This document shows, one piece after another, positions 7,055-17,200 of a DNA stretch of 64,000 nt. Position 1 is the stretch's first letter. The number at the start of each line of letters is the position of its first letter. Origin of the DNA: Psychrilyobacter atlanticus DSM 19335. GTDB lineage: Bacteria; Fusobacteriota; Fusobacteriia; Fusobacteriales; Fusobacteriaceae. Under the pieces are notes generated by a model, which saw only the letters and a list, made by a program, of their open reading frames with translations, searched no databases and was not told where the DNA came from. The position numbers and the translations under genes were made by a program. The stretch lies in contig NZ_KE384547.1 in assembly GCF_000426625.1 (NCBI RefSeq), positions 1,348,986-1,412,985 of the forward strand. Direction: 5' to 3'.

Positions 7055-8263
7055 TTAACCTAATATTTCATATCCTTCTTCTGTTAATTTTTCTACAATT
7101 TTATCAGTATGTTCCTTATCAAAAGTTTCCAGTGTAAGTTTTACTTCCTGCTCACCAATTGCAAGGGAATTTTTATACATTGTTTGATTTAAAGTTAAGA
7201 TATTAGCCTTTAATTCAGCTATTAATCCTAATAATTTAGTCATCTCCCCAGCTTTATCCACTAATTTTACTTTTAATGTATATCTTCTGTTTTCACCAAT
7301 TAAGGCTTTGTTGATGATTCTTTCCATAAGATTAACATCTAAGTTTCCACCAGATATTACAGATACTATATTTTTACCTTTAAGATCTAAGTCGCTGTTT
7401 AAAAGTGCTGCTACTGATACTGCTCCAGCTCCCTCTGCTACTATCTTACCTTTTTCTAATAATAATAATACGGCTCTTGCTATCTCAGCTTCTGTAACAG
7501 TTACGAATTCATCTACATTTTCCTTGATGATCTCATAAGTTAACTCTCCAGCTCTTCTTACAGCAATTCCATCTGCTATTGTAGCTTTTGAATCGATTGT
7601 ATAAACTTCACCTTTTTCAATTGCACTCTTCATACAAGGTGCATGAGCTGCTTCTACACCAATTATTTTTACACTTGGCTTGATAGCTTTTATAGCAGTA
7701 GAGATTCCAGCTAAGATTCCTCCTCCACCAATCGGTACAAGAACTACATCTACATCTTCTAATTGATCTAAGATCTCTAATCCGATAGTTCCTTGTCCTG
7801 CAATTACAAACTTATCATCGAATGGGTGTAAGAATGTAGCTCCTGTTTCTTTTTGGATCTCACAGGCTTTTGCATAGGCATCATCATATACAGAACCGTG
7901 TAATACTACCTCTGCACCAAAGTTTTTAGTTGCTGCTACTTTTGCTAGTGGTGCGATTTCTGGCATCACTATAGTTGATTTTATTCCTAATTTAGTTGCA
8001 CTAAGTGCTACCCCTTGAGCATGATTTCCAGCTGAAGATGCAATTACACCGGCTGCTTTTTCTGCCTCACTTAGGTTGCTTATCTTATTAAAAGCTCCTC
8101 TAATCTTAAATGATCCCGTTAACTGAAGGTTTTCTGTCTTTAAATAAACATTTCCACCTGTTATCTTACTTAATTCCTTACACTCTAATAAACATGTGTC
8201 CTTTATAACCGGTTTTAAAACTTTTTGTGCCATTTGAATATCTTCTAATCTTACTTTATGCAT
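7055..8263 (-). CDS. ilvA: Threonine ammonia-lyase with C-terminal ACT domain
   Basis: This 402-residue PLP enzyme deaminates threonine to 2-oxobutanoate. The Schiff-base lysine lies in TGSFKIRGA and the phosphate-binding loop is PIGGGGILAG. Residues from about 325 form an ACT-like domain (KVKLVDKAGEMTKLL...). This is the roughly 400-residue form with a single ACT domain, seen in both catabolic and biosynthetic settings. No isoleucine-pathway genes are adjacent, so a catabolic (TdcB-like) role is equally possible. I chose the ATG preceded by GGGGGATTTAATT, 33 codons inside the longest frame. Confidence 0.93.
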   Translation of the reverse strand: MHKVRLEDIQMAQKVLKPVIKDTCLLECKELSKITGGNVYLKTENLQLTGSFKIRGAFNKISNLSEAEKAAGVIASSAGNHAQGVALSATKLGIKSTIVMPEIAPLAKVAATKNFGAEVVLHGSVYDDAYAKACEIQKETGATFLHPFDDKFVIAGQGTIGLEILDQLEDVDVVLVPIGGGGILAGISTAIKAIKPSVKIIGVEAAHAPCMKSAIEKGEVYTIDSKATIADGIAVRRAGELTYEIIKENVDEFVTVTEAEIARAVLLLLEKGKIVAEGAGAVSVAALLNSDLDLKGKNIVSVISGGNLDVNLMERIINKALIGENRRYTLKVKLVDKAGEMTKLLGLIAELKANILTLNQTMYKNSLAIGEQEVKLTLETFDKEHTDKIVEKLTEEGYEILG

Positions 8264-8376
8264 AATTAAATCCCCCGAATAATTTTTTAGTATTAAACTC
8301 CTTAAAACTATTATATAACTAAAGGTTAAAAAAATGCAACATTTTTCGTTAAAAAATATCATTTATTTATACTCTT

Positions 8377-9234
8377 TTATGTCAATACTCTGTTTATTTG
8401 TTCTATTTCTATTACAAAATCACCGTTTTCCAATATCTCTTCCTCTATTAATTTATTTTTTATCATACGATAAATATCCTCTCCTAGGATGTTTTTTAAG
8501 GTTTCACCATAGGTAACTATAAAGGGTTTAAAATCATCTTCAAGGAAACCATTTGGATTTTCCCTCCTGAAAATCGGACTCATAGCAAAGTCTATATTTA
8601 TACAAGATTTTGTATAAAAATTCTCTATAGTGAAATTATTAGTAAAATCATCAGGTAGTGTAAAGTAGAGAGTATTTGTCTCTTCATCCAAGATTATCTC
8701 CAATGGCCATATACTGCATATGAGTGGTTTATTATCTATAATTTCTTTGGGACTCATATTTTTTTCCAGACAAATTGAGTGCAGTGAGCACAAAGTCTGA
8801 CCATTTTTAGGAGTATATGCACAGGCACACAGGTCTACCTCATTGCCTAAATGCTTAGAAGGAATCAATACATCCTCCTCTAAAATCATATCTTCTATCT
8901 CATCACTATCATTTCCCAGCTCCTCCAATATATCCAGAGTCTTGGTAAGTTTATTATAACTCTCTTTATTTTCCAATATAAAATTTCTGATTTTTTTATT
9001 GAATATTGCCGGGGCATCACCGCAGCAATGTTCAACACAATTAAAACAATCAAAATTAGTTAAATTTGCAAACATTGCATAATCTATAACGGCATTATAT
9101 TCCTTTCCCTTTAATGTAACCTTTGTTTTTATAGTATCTATCCCGCTGAAATACCTTCTGATCCTCTCTTCAATTTCTTCGCTGACTGTATCTAATCCAC
9201 CCTTTGGATGGTCTGTAAATAAAAAATACTTCAT
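8377..9234 (-). CDS. DUF3109 cysteine-cluster protein
   Basis: This 285-residue protein has an FDCFNCVEHCCGDAP cluster near residue 68 and a second group, LCACAYTPKNGQTLCSLHSIC, followed by PLICSIWPLE. This spacing is that of DUF3109, related to the YkgJ cysteine clusters and likely to bind an iron-sulfur cluster or zinc. The function is unknown. It is leftward and separate from ilvA by 113 bases with no terminator in between. Confidence 0.8.
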   Translation of the reverse strand: MKYFLFTDHPKGGLDTVSEEIEERIRRYFSGIDTIKTKVTLKGKEYNAVIDYAMFANLTNFDCFNCVEHCCGDAPAIFNKKIRNFILENKESYNKLTKTLDILEELGNDSDEIEDMILEEDVLIPSKHLGNEVDLCACAYTPKNGQTLCSLHSICLEKNMSPKEIIDNKPLICSIWPLEIILDEETNTLYFTLPDDFTNNFTIENFYTKSCINIDFAMSPIFRRENPNGFLEDDFKPFIVTYGETLKNILGEDIYRMIKNKLIEEEILENGDFVIEIEQINRVLT

Positions 9235-9533
9235 TCTTTTTCTCCTTCTAATACATATTTAAATTTCTATCTTACACTAATTATTATAAAATTTATAGAA
9301 CACAGATTATATCCTCTGTGCATACAAATATTAAAAACTAAATTTAAAAATCTGACACTTAAATACAAACAAAACTAGACTTTTTTAATCTTTACACGAA
9401 GAGTATGAAGGTTATTGATAAAGCTCACTAAGTTCTAAATATTCTTTGTGTGCCTTCTTTCATTTTCTTTGTGTACTTTATGTCCGAAGTTTTATTGTTG
9501 GTTATTCTATTAAGTTCTACCAAAGATTTGTGG
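9235..9533. other. Intergenic segment with CACAAAG-type sequence
   Basis: On the minus strand this region contains clustered ACAAAGAA and GCACACAAAGAA motifs (9440-9500) and AGAACTTAGTGAGC. These resemble the low-complexity 'CACGAAG/CACAAAG' segments seen between genes of many unrelated bacteria. A CACAGA/TCTGTG hairpin lies near 9301-9322. I see no gene. Confidence 0.4.
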
Positions 9534-10259
9534 CTAAGTCGTTATCTTTCCTGTCCACCGAATCAGATCTCGTGTTTTTTCAAAACTCTCGCCATTTAAA
9601 AAATCTTTTGGATTTTTTAAATTTCCACAGATAGCTGGATGATTGTGCTCTATCACTTGGGATTTTTCAATATACTTTCTATATTTTCCTGCTTTAGCTC
9701 CCCAAAGTAAAAAAATAATATTATTATTTTTTTCCTCTATAAATCCTATAAGTTTTTCTGTGAAATTCCCCCATAATTTAATATGACTTCCAGAGTTTCC
9801 TACTTCAACTGTCAGTGCAGTATTTAAAAGGAGCACCCCTTGGGACTCCCAGGACTTAAACAATTCATTTGGCGGAAGGATGTCAAAGGTTTTATCATTT
9901 ATTTCCTGTCTTAGTTTGTCTATTCCAGGGATCTCTCCCATATAAGTTTTATAGATTAATTTCACCATATTTTTTAATGAGGTATTTACTCCCTTGTCCA
10001 TCCATGAATCCTTCTCCACTTCAAATGCTAAGCCTGTCGCCACTCCTTTCTGTGGGTATGGGTCCATGGCCAGAAGCACTACCTTTACCTTGCTCAAATC
10101 ATCTCTAAACACTTTAAATATATCTGAGTTCACAGGAGTGTAGTTACTGATTACTTCCATTATCTTCTCTATTTCCTGTATTACCTCTAAAGTAAAAAAT
10201 TCATGATAGCTATCATGAATTTTATTATCCTCTAAAAATTTATTTCTATCTAAGTTCAA
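9534..10259 (-). CDS. ung: Uracil-DNA glycosylase (family 1-like, divergent)
   Basis: This 241-residue protein aligns with Ung: VVLLAMDPYPQKGVATGLAF stands where the water-activating motif GQDPYH lies. WESQGVLLLNTALTVE matches the following conserved block, and EHNHPA replaces the usual HPSPLS loop. The catalytic Asp and the Tyr of motif A are kept while the motif-A His is Pro. It would remove uracil from DNA for base excision repair. The start is TTG behind AGGAGGCAAAA. It is the last gene of the glsA-Nudix-ung unit, 9 bases after the Nudix gene. Confidence 0.8.
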   Translation of the reverse strand: MNLDRNKFLEDNKIHDSYHEFFTLEVIQEIEKIMEVISNYTPVNSDIFKVFRDDLSKVKVVLLAMDPYPQKGVATGLAFEVEKDSWMDKGVNTSLKNMVKLIYKTYMGEIPGIDKLRQEINDKTFDILPPNELFKSWESQGVLLLNTALTVEVGNSGSHIKLWGNFTEKLIGFIEEKNNNIIFLLWGAKAGKYRKYIEKSQVIEHNHPAICGNLKNPKDFLNGESFEKTRDLIRWTGKITT

Positions 10260-10268
10260 TTTTGCCTC

Positions 10269-10709
10269 CTAAATTTTTTCACCTTTAAATTCAAATTTTT
10301 CTCCACTTTTTACTAAATATCTTTTTATAAATTCTCCCTGGATCTCTGGATAGGTTAAGTTTGAAGGAATTTCTTCCACCAGGATTTTATCCTCCATCTC
10401 AAAATTAGGAAGGTCACCAAACTTGTTTATCGCAGCCATAAAGACACTACCATAATTTAAGTCTCCATCTCTCTCTACACTATAGTCACACAGGTAAGTC
10501 AGCTCAAAACTAGTTGCACCACTTTCTTCATACAATTCTCTCTTGGCTGCCATCTCTGCTGTTTCACCTTTTTCAATGTGTCCCCCAGGCAGCTCCAGGG
10601 TGTCTCTCTCTTCATGTTTCACTAAAACTAATTTTCCTTCGTACAGGGGAATGATTACCGAATATTTTTTTTTATCCACAGCATTTTGATTATAAAATTT
10701 TATCTCCAT
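10269..10709 (-). CDS. Nudix hydrolase, MutT-like
   Basis: A 146-residue protein with the Nudix box GGHIEKGETAEMAAKREL then YEESGA. Together with the adjacent ung gene it may sanitise nucleotides, although the substrate cannot be read from sequence; ADP-ribose pyrophosphatase activity is another option. It lies 33 bases after glsA and 9 bases before ung in one leftward unit. Confidence 0.88.
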   Translation of the reverse strand: MEIKFYNQNAVDKKKYSVIIPLYEGKLVLVKHEERDTLELPGGHIEKGETAEMAAKRELYEESGATSFELTYLCDYSVERDGDLNYGSVFMAAINKFGDLPNFEMEDKILVEEIPSNLTYPEIQGEFIKRYLVKSGEKFEFKGEKI

Positions 10710-10742
10710 AAAAGCCTCCCTTATCTCTAAATTACAATTTTT

Positions 10743-11657
10743 TTAAAATATACTTAGATCCAATTCTTTGGATAGATCTTCTAATATACCGTCTCCACCT
10801 ATAGAGTTACCTTTTTTATCCAGAGCCGGACCATATATTCCTATCCCCATTTTATTCGGAAGAACTGACATTATTCCTCCTCCTACTCCACTTTTTGATG
10901 GTATTCCTACTTTTAGAGCAAACTCTCCAGATCCATCATACATTCCACAAGTCATCATCAATGATTTTACAACTCTAGCCTCATAATCTGATATTATTTT
11001 TTCTCCAGTAGATAACCTTCCATTTCTAGCCAAAAACATACCAACCATAGCCAGATCCATTGTAGTTACTTCTATAGAACACTGCTTAAAGTATACATCC
11101 AGACTCTCTTCTACAGAGGATTCTATTACTCCTTGGTCTTTCATAAAATAAGCCATAGCCCTATTTTTATTTCCTGTTCTATTTTCTCCTAAATATATTT
11201 CCTCATTGTATGTCAGTGTATCATTTTCAGTTACCAGTTTGAAAAAATCCAGAAGTCTCTTAAATTTATCTTCCTTATTTTCACCTTTTATCATAGATGA
11301 AACTGCTATAGCTCCTGCATTTATCATTGGATTATAAGGTTTTTTTATAATAGCTGTCTCCAGTCTGATCATAGAATTAAAAGCATCTCCTGTAGGTTCA
11401 GTTCCTACTTTTGAAAATACATAATCTACACCATTATCTAACATAGCCAGCATAAGGGCTATTGGTTTAGATACACTTTGAATAGTAAATTTTTTATTAT
11501 AGTCACCATATACATATCTATTTCCATCCATGTCCAATAAACATATCCCCAAGTCTTCTTTTTGTGCTTTATCCAATCCAGGTATGTAGTTAGCTACATT
11601 TCCAAATTTTGTTTTAATTTTATTTTTTTTAACTATTTTATCTAAAAGAATTTCCAT
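10743..11657 (-). CDS. glsA: Glutaminase
   Basis: This 304-residue protein hydrolyses glutamine to glutamate and ammonia. It has the serine-dependent beta-lactamase-like motifs of the family: FTIQSVSKPIALMLAM with the catalytic Ser-x-x-Lys, NPMINAGAIA, and the C-terminal PSKSGVGGGI. The length is normal. It is the first gene of a leftward unit with Nudix and ung genes, which has no obvious metabolic logic. Confidence 0.95.
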   Translation of the reverse strand: MEILLDKIVKKNKIKTKFGNVANYIPGLDKAQKEDLGICLLDMDGNRYVYGDYNKKFTIQSVSKPIALMLAMLDNGVDYVFSKVGTEPTGDAFNSMIRLETAIIKKPYNPMINAGAIAVSSMIKGENKEDKFKRLLDFFKLVTENDTLTYNEEIYLGENRTGNKNRAMAYFMKDQGVIESSVEESLDVYFKQCSIEVTTMDLAMVGMFLARNGRLSTGEKIISDYEARVVKSLMMTCGMYDGSGEFALKVGIPSKSGVGGGIMSVLPNKMGIGIYGPALDKKGNSIGGDGILEDLSKELDLSIF

Positions 11658-12095
11658 TACTCTCCCCCATATACTCTGTTCATTTTAAAAATAAATAAAT
11701 ATCAAAAAAACGATTATTTTTTATTTTCGTTTACCTAAAGTTTACCACATCATCCATTAAAATAAAAGCCAATACAACTTTATTCATAGATCTTTTAGAG
11801 GCAGTAAATCTTTATAAATATTGAAAATACCTTTTTACTCCTAAAAAAAATTTAAACAGACTATCCTGTTATTTTAAAAAAGTAAAAGGAATCTCCAGGT
11901 AAATAATATCAACTTTAATTAAATTAATAGAAGTATTTTTTTGATTTATATAAAAATATCATATTTTATAGTAATAAAAACATTGAACTTGATTTTTGCA
12001 TCAAAATATTGTATAATGTTGTGCCTAGTTTTTTATTTATATAAAGAGGCTATAGTTAGAAAATAAATTACAGATAGTAAAAGGAGATATAAATC
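11658..12095. other. Divergent intergenic region between glsA and phnA
   Basis: It contains a good rightward promoter at 11989-12017 (TTGATT, 17 bases, TATAAT) that serves phnA. Nothing else is recognisable in the left 330 bases, which must hold the glsA promoter. Confidence 0.6.
11989..12017 (+). promoter_or_regulatory. Promoter of phnA
   Basis: TTGATT and TATAAT are separated by 17 bases, with ATG 79 bases downstream and AAAGGAGA as ribosome site. Confidence 0.7.
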
Positions 12096-12434
12096 ATGAA
12101 AACTTTACCAAATTGTCCAAAATGCAATTCAGAATATACATATGAAGATGGAAACCTTATGGTCTGTCCTGAATGTTCATACGAGTGGAACCCAGAGATC
12201 GAAGCTGCAGAAAATGCAGAAAAAGTGTACAAAGATAGCAATGGAAATGTCTTAGTAGATGGAGATACAGTTAGTGTAATCAAAGACCTTAAAGTAAAAG
12301 GAAGTTCTCTTGTAGTAAAGAAAGGAACTAAAGTAAGAAACATAAGATTAGTAGATGCAGATCATGACATCAAATGTAAAATTGATGGTATCGGATCTAT
12401 GGAATTAAAAACTGAATTCGTAAAAAAAATATAA
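12096..12434 (+). CDS. phnA: PhnA/YjdM family zinc-ribbon protein
   Basis: This 112-residue protein has an N-terminal zinc ribbon ([21 protein letters not shown]) and the C-terminal barrel typical of PhnA ([20 protein letters not shown]). The family was named after the phosphonate operon, but the protein is not needed for C-P cleavage and its role is unclear. No phn genes are nearby. It has its own promoter and terminator. Confidence 0.93.
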   Translation: MKTLPNCPKCNSEYTYEDGNLMVCPECSYEWNPEIEAAENAEKVYKDSNGNVLVDGDTVSVIKDLKVKGSSLVVKKGTKVRNIRLVDADHDIKCKIDGIGSMELKTEFVKKI

Positions 12435-12439
12435 TTTTT

Positions 12440-12492
12440 AAATCTTCCTGGTTAATCAGATCTGTTATCTGATTGATAGGAAGGTTTTTTTA
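12440..12492 (+). terminator. Terminator of phnA
   Basis: A long stem with AATCTTCCT against AGGAAGGTT, and an inner AATCAGAT/ATCTGATT stem, is followed by seven T. Confidence 0.85.
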
Positions 12493-12506
12493 TTATGCCT
12501 ATTTCA

Positions 12507-12523
12507 ATGAAACGTCACGTTGC
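12507..12523. repeat. Short intergenic palindrome, copy 2
   Basis: ATGAAACGTCACGTTGC followed by six T lies about 100 bases before the next gene. Together with flanking GCCT at 12498-12501 it matches the copy at 12997-13011 over roughly 36 bases. Confidence 0.6.
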
Positions 12524-12624
12524 TTTTTTATTTCTATAAAGATAAAATAAAAAAGGAAATATAAATTTAATGTGTAGATTATAATTAGAGTGAAAGTTAA
12601 AAAAATTAACTAGGGGTGATTATT

Positions 12625-12852
12625 ATGTCTAAACATTATCATGAAAAATTTATCGCTTATATAAAACATCTGCTTGAAATTGAAAAACATTCTATGGAAA
12701 ATATCTCTAAGAAAACAGGAATCCCTATGGATGACCTAAAGAAATTTCATGAAGAAGATGATATTGCCAACAAATTTGAATATGAAAAATTAATTGAAGC
12801 ATTTGATCCGGATAAAAAAGACGAAAAAAACAAAACTGAGGAAAGTAAATAG
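12625..12852 (+). CDS. Hypothetical 75-residue protein
   Basis: The protein begins MSKHYHEKFIAYIKHLLEIE and continues with a helix-turn-helix-like stretch, SMENISKKTGIPMDDLKKFH, then a charged tail ending NKTEESK. It could be a small DNA-binding protein, but the resemblance is weak. I chose the ATG at 12625 over an in-frame GTG at 12616, which is part of the ribosome site AGGGGTGA. It is monocistronic with a terminator. Confidence 0.7.
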   Translation: MSKHYHEKFIAYIKHLLEIEKHSMENISKKTGIPMDDLKKFHEEDDIANKFEYEKLIEAFDPDKKDEKNKTEESK

Positions 12853-12857
12853 AAACC

Positions 12858-12888
12858 AAAAAAATCTCCCATGTGGAGATTTTTTTAC
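12858..12888 (+). terminator. Terminator
   Basis: AAAAAATCTCC and GGAGATTTTTTT pair around CATGT. Confidence 0.85.
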
Positions 12889-12996
12889 TATACTAAGAAA
12901 TTATACCCGCAAGGGGCATAATACTATCTGTTTATTTTAATAAACATAGGATTTTGAGATAAAATTTATAAAAACCTAGATTACGCCTGTCTAGAT

Positions 12997-13011
12997 GCAA
13001 CGTCACGTTGC
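12997..13011. repeat. Short intergenic palindrome, copy 3
   Basis: GCAACGTCACGTTGC is a near-perfect palindrome (six-base arms around TCA) followed by five T, 58 bases before sbcD. It could act as a mini-terminator or a protein site. Confidence 0.6.
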
Positions 13012-13068
13012 TTTTTAATTTTTTTATTGGTATTATTATCTTAGACAACAGATGTTAGAGGAGGTAAG

Positions 13069-14220
13069 ATGAAAATACTGCACCTAGGTGATCTTCACAT
13101 TGGAAAAAAAGTAAATGGATATTCTATGATTGAAAATCAAAGGGATATTTTTGAACAAATATATAGTGTAATTTCAAAACACAAAATAGAGACAGTTTTA
13201 ATTGCGGGGGATATCTACGACAGATCTGTTCCTTCAGAAGAATCCATCCAACTATTAGATGATTTTTTATCCCAGTTAATCAATATATTAGGCGTCCACG
13301 TGATTGCCATAAGTGGGAATCATGACAGTCCTACAAGACTTGATTTTTCAAGGGGGATATTAGCAAAACAGGGGCTCCATATCCTAGGAGAATATAAAAC
13401 CCTCGTAAATAAAATAAGCATAGATAATTTTGATTTTTATTTGATGCCCTTTGTTACTCCCGCTGCCATAAGGAAAAAATTTGAAACAATCATAAAGGAA
13501 AGGGAGCTGGTTATCTCTACCTATGATGATACTATGAAGTTTATTGCAGGGGAAGCTGCCAAGACTTTAGACATTAACAGGGTTAATATCGCTCTCTACC
13601 ATGGATTTGTTATTGGCAGCGGTGATGATGAAAAAGAGATAGAGAAGGAAGAATCTGTAAAAACCCTAGCCATAGGAGGAAAAGAATCTGTTGCTGAAAG
13701 ATATTTCTTAGATTTTGATTATACAGCTCTAGGCCACCTTCACGGTAACCGAAAAGTGAAAAGTGAAAGGGTAAGATATGCCGGTTCTCCTATCAAATAT
13801 TCTTTCTCTGAAAAAAATCAAAAAAAATCATTGACCATAATAGACATTGATAAAGATAAATTTGACCTAGAACAAATCGAAATAAAAGATATATATCCTA
13901 TGATCGAATTAAAGGGGACTTTCGACGACATTATGAAAGCAGATATAAATTGTGATGCATATCTTAAAATAACTCTCACTGAAAGTGTATTAGATGCCAT
14001 GAATAAATTAAGAAGTAGATACTCTCAAATAATGGAACTTGGAATAGAGGTTCCAACTAATGATTCTATCGATAAAGATCACTCCTCTAAAGAGATCCAT
14101 AAGATTCCTGCTGACCAGCTTTTTACAGACTTAGGCCACAGTGTAGGAATCGAAATAGATAGTGAGGAGATGGAACAATTAAGAGATGTCATCAATGAAA
14201 TTAAGGAGGTGGCTCATTAA
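13069..14220 (+). CDS. sbcD: Exonuclease subunit SbcD
   Basis: This 383-residue protein is the nuclease half of the SbcCD (Mre11-Rad50) complex, which opens hairpins and trims DNA ends. The metallophosphoesterase motifs are visible: GDLHIGK, AGDIYDRS, SGNHD, LYHGFVIG and LGHLHGN. The length is typical. Its stop overlaps the sbcC start by one base (TAATG), so the two are translationally coupled. Confidence 0.96.
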   Translation: MKILHLGDLHIGKKVNGYSMIENQRDIFEQIYSVISKHKIETVLIAGDIYDRSVPSEESIQLLDDFLSQLINILGVHVIAISGNHDSPTRLDFSRGILAKQGLHILGEYKTLVNKISIDNFDFYLMPFVTPAAIRKKFETIIKERELVISTYDDTMKFIAGEAAKTLDINRVNIALYHGFVIGSGDDEKEIEKEESVKTLAIGGKESVAERYFLDFDYTALGHLHGNRKVKSERVRYAGSPIKYSFSEKNQKKSLTIIDIDKDKFDLEQIEIKDIYPMIELKGTFDDIMKADINCDAYLKITLTESVLDAMNKLRSRYSQIMELGIEVPTNDSIDKDHSSKEIHKIPADQLFTDLGHSVGIEIDSEEMEQLRDVINEIKEVAH

Positions 14221-17200
14221 TGAGACCTATAAGACTTAAGATGATGGGGATCGGTCCCTATGCTGGTGAAGTCGATCTTGACTTTTCAAAACTCAATGAG
14301 GAGGGATTATTTCTTATCACAGGAGCAACAGGAGCTGGAAAAACTTCTATATTTGACGGAATTACCTATGCCCTATTCGGGAAAGCTAATTTCGATGATA
14401 ATGAGAAAAAAAATGGTATTATCTGTGACTATATCGACGACAAGGAAAAATCTAAAGCCTATGTAGAATATACATTTGATCTGGATGGTATTGAATACCG
14501 TGTGAGGAGAACTCCTGCATATGAGTATATCAATAGGAATGATAAACTCTCAAAAAAACTCGAGAGTGTGGAAATTGAATTTAAAGACGAAATCAAAACT
14601 AATAAAACAGAGGTAAATAAATTTATCGAGGAAGATATTATAAAACTCGACTATAAACAATTTAAAAAAATAATTATGCTGGCCCAGGGTTCCTTCAGTG
14701 AATTTATTAAATCCAATTCCAATCAAAAATCAGAGATACTGAAACAGATTTTTAATACTGATATATATGAAAAAATCAGTTATAGATTAAAAGACAAGTC
14801 GGATAATATCAGAAAAAACATCTACAAAAGTAAGGGAGATATCTTTGCTGCCTTGAGAACTTTGGAGATAGAAGATGAAGAGTGGACAGATCTCTTAAAA
14901 AAAGAAGTTCTCGAATATGAAAAACTTAACAGGATAATAAGCTCAAATAAGTTGTCCTTAGAAACTCTCATAGAAGAAAAGAAAAACAAAAAATCCAAGC
15001 TAGATATTGTAACTCTTACCAAGGAAATTGAGGAATCCAAAGTTATCAATGAGGGAATAATAAAATTAAATTTAGCTGAGAGGGCTCTTTTAACCCTTCA
15101 GCAGCAGGATAAAGATATAAAAGATAAAATAAATAAAACAAAGAGAAACCAAGATGCCATGAAGATAAATGGAGAGTATAAAATACTTTTGGATTCTAAA
15201 AAAAACTTGGATTCTAAAAAATCTGAATATTCAGAAGGTAAAAATTTTCTTGAAAAATTAGAAGAAAAATCTAAAACAAATGTTGATAACTACAAGGAAT
15301 TTAAAGAAGAGTTGGAAGAAAAATCTAAATTTATAAGTAAAATGAGTATTCTAGAGGCAGACCTAAAAGTCTACACTTCCAATGAGGAAGAGGTAAGTAA
15401 CTTAAACAAAGAGGTTAAAAAATTAACCAGAAGACTCCGAGATACTAAAAGAAGCACTAAACATTTAAATTTTCAAAAATGTCACCTAGAGCATATTGAG
15501 TCTACTCTAAAAAAAGAACTGGAGAAGAGTAAAAAAATTAATGATAACAAAGGTCTGTTAGAAAAAAAACAGCTTATTTTAATACCTATCCTGTCCAAGA
15601 TAGGTGATATATCTTTCCTTGAAGACAGGATTAAATCATTAAAAATAGATGAAGAGAGACAGTTAAAGATAACTAAAAAAAAGTTGGGAATTTATAATGA
15701 TCTCCACAATATATGGATTCAAAATGAAGCTTATAATCTCTCAAAGAAGTTAAAAACAGGAAAACCTTGTATGGTATGTGGTTCTACAACCCACCCTGAT
15801 CCACCTAAAAAACCAGTAGATTGTCCTACCAAAAAAGAATTAGATAAAGCTAAAGAGATCTATGAAATTTCAAAAAAAGAGTTAACTTTATGTGAGGGGA
15901 ATCTTCTCTCATCAAAAGATCAATTAGATATTGAGAATGCTAAATTTTTAGAATTAATTACTCCCTATAATCTTCCAGAAGATAAATTTGACCTATTAAA
16001 TTTAAAGGATGAATACGAGAATAAAATATCTGACCTTAACATCCAATTAGATTCTTTACCTGCACAAATTGATTTGGACAAAGCTACCTCAGATAAAAAT
16101 GAAAACAACGACAAAATCATCCAAATCATTGAAAAAGAAGGTAAACTCTCTACTGATTTAGAGGTATCAAACTCTAAGATAGAGGGCTTTACCCATGGTA
16201 ATTTGGAGATAGAAAAAAAATTCCAAGAAAATAAACTGGATATTGAAAAATTTGAAAAAGTTTTAGCCACTGCCAAGGATAGATATGAAGAACTCCAAAC
16301 TATTATTAAAAATATTGAGGTTTTAAAAGAAAAAATTAAAACTCAAGAAATTCAGTTAAAAGCTGCTGAAGATGATATCAATAAGTTGACTAAAACTATT
16401 AAAACTCAAGAACAAAAATGGGATAAAACTCTCATAGAAAATAATTTTAAAGATTTGGACGAGTACCGATCTACACTAAATATCCCTGTAGACCTCTTAA
16501 GCGAAGAGATAAAAACTTATAACGAAGAGATCGTCAAACAAAAAACTATAATTTCTGAATCTGAAAAATTTAAAAATTTGAATCCCGTAGATTTAGAAAA
16601 ATTAAATGAGAAAAGTAAGTTATTAACCCAAGAAATCGAGGAGATAGATGGGTTTATAAATAGAAATCAGACTCAACTAAACAGCTTTACAAATCCTGAA
16701 AAAAAATTAGATCAGAGTAGAGTGTTATTAGAAGAGAAGGAAAAACAATATAAAATTTTTAATAAACTCTATGAAATATCTGTAGGTAAATATGGAGAAA
16801 AAAGAAACAATATAACTTTTCAAAATTATGTTCTGGCAGTTTATTTTCAAGATGTCTTAGACAGAGCTAATGACAGACTCAGTATAATGACAAATAACCA
16901 ATACCATATGAGGCTGGATACAGCTAAAAAAGGAAATGCCGGCTCAGGATTAGAGGTAAATGTCTTCGATTCCCATACGGGAAAGGAAAGGAGCATCAAA
17001 ACTCTCTCCGGGGGTGAAACTTTTAAAGCATCTATGGCTTTAGCTCTGGGATTATCAGATGTGGTGCAATCTCAAAATGGGGGAATAAAGTTGGATTCAG
17101 TATTTATAGATGAAGGTTTCGGTACCTTAGATGAGGAGTCTCTTTCTGTAGCCATGGATATTTTGATGGAATTAAAAACTAGTGGTCGAACTGTAGGAAT

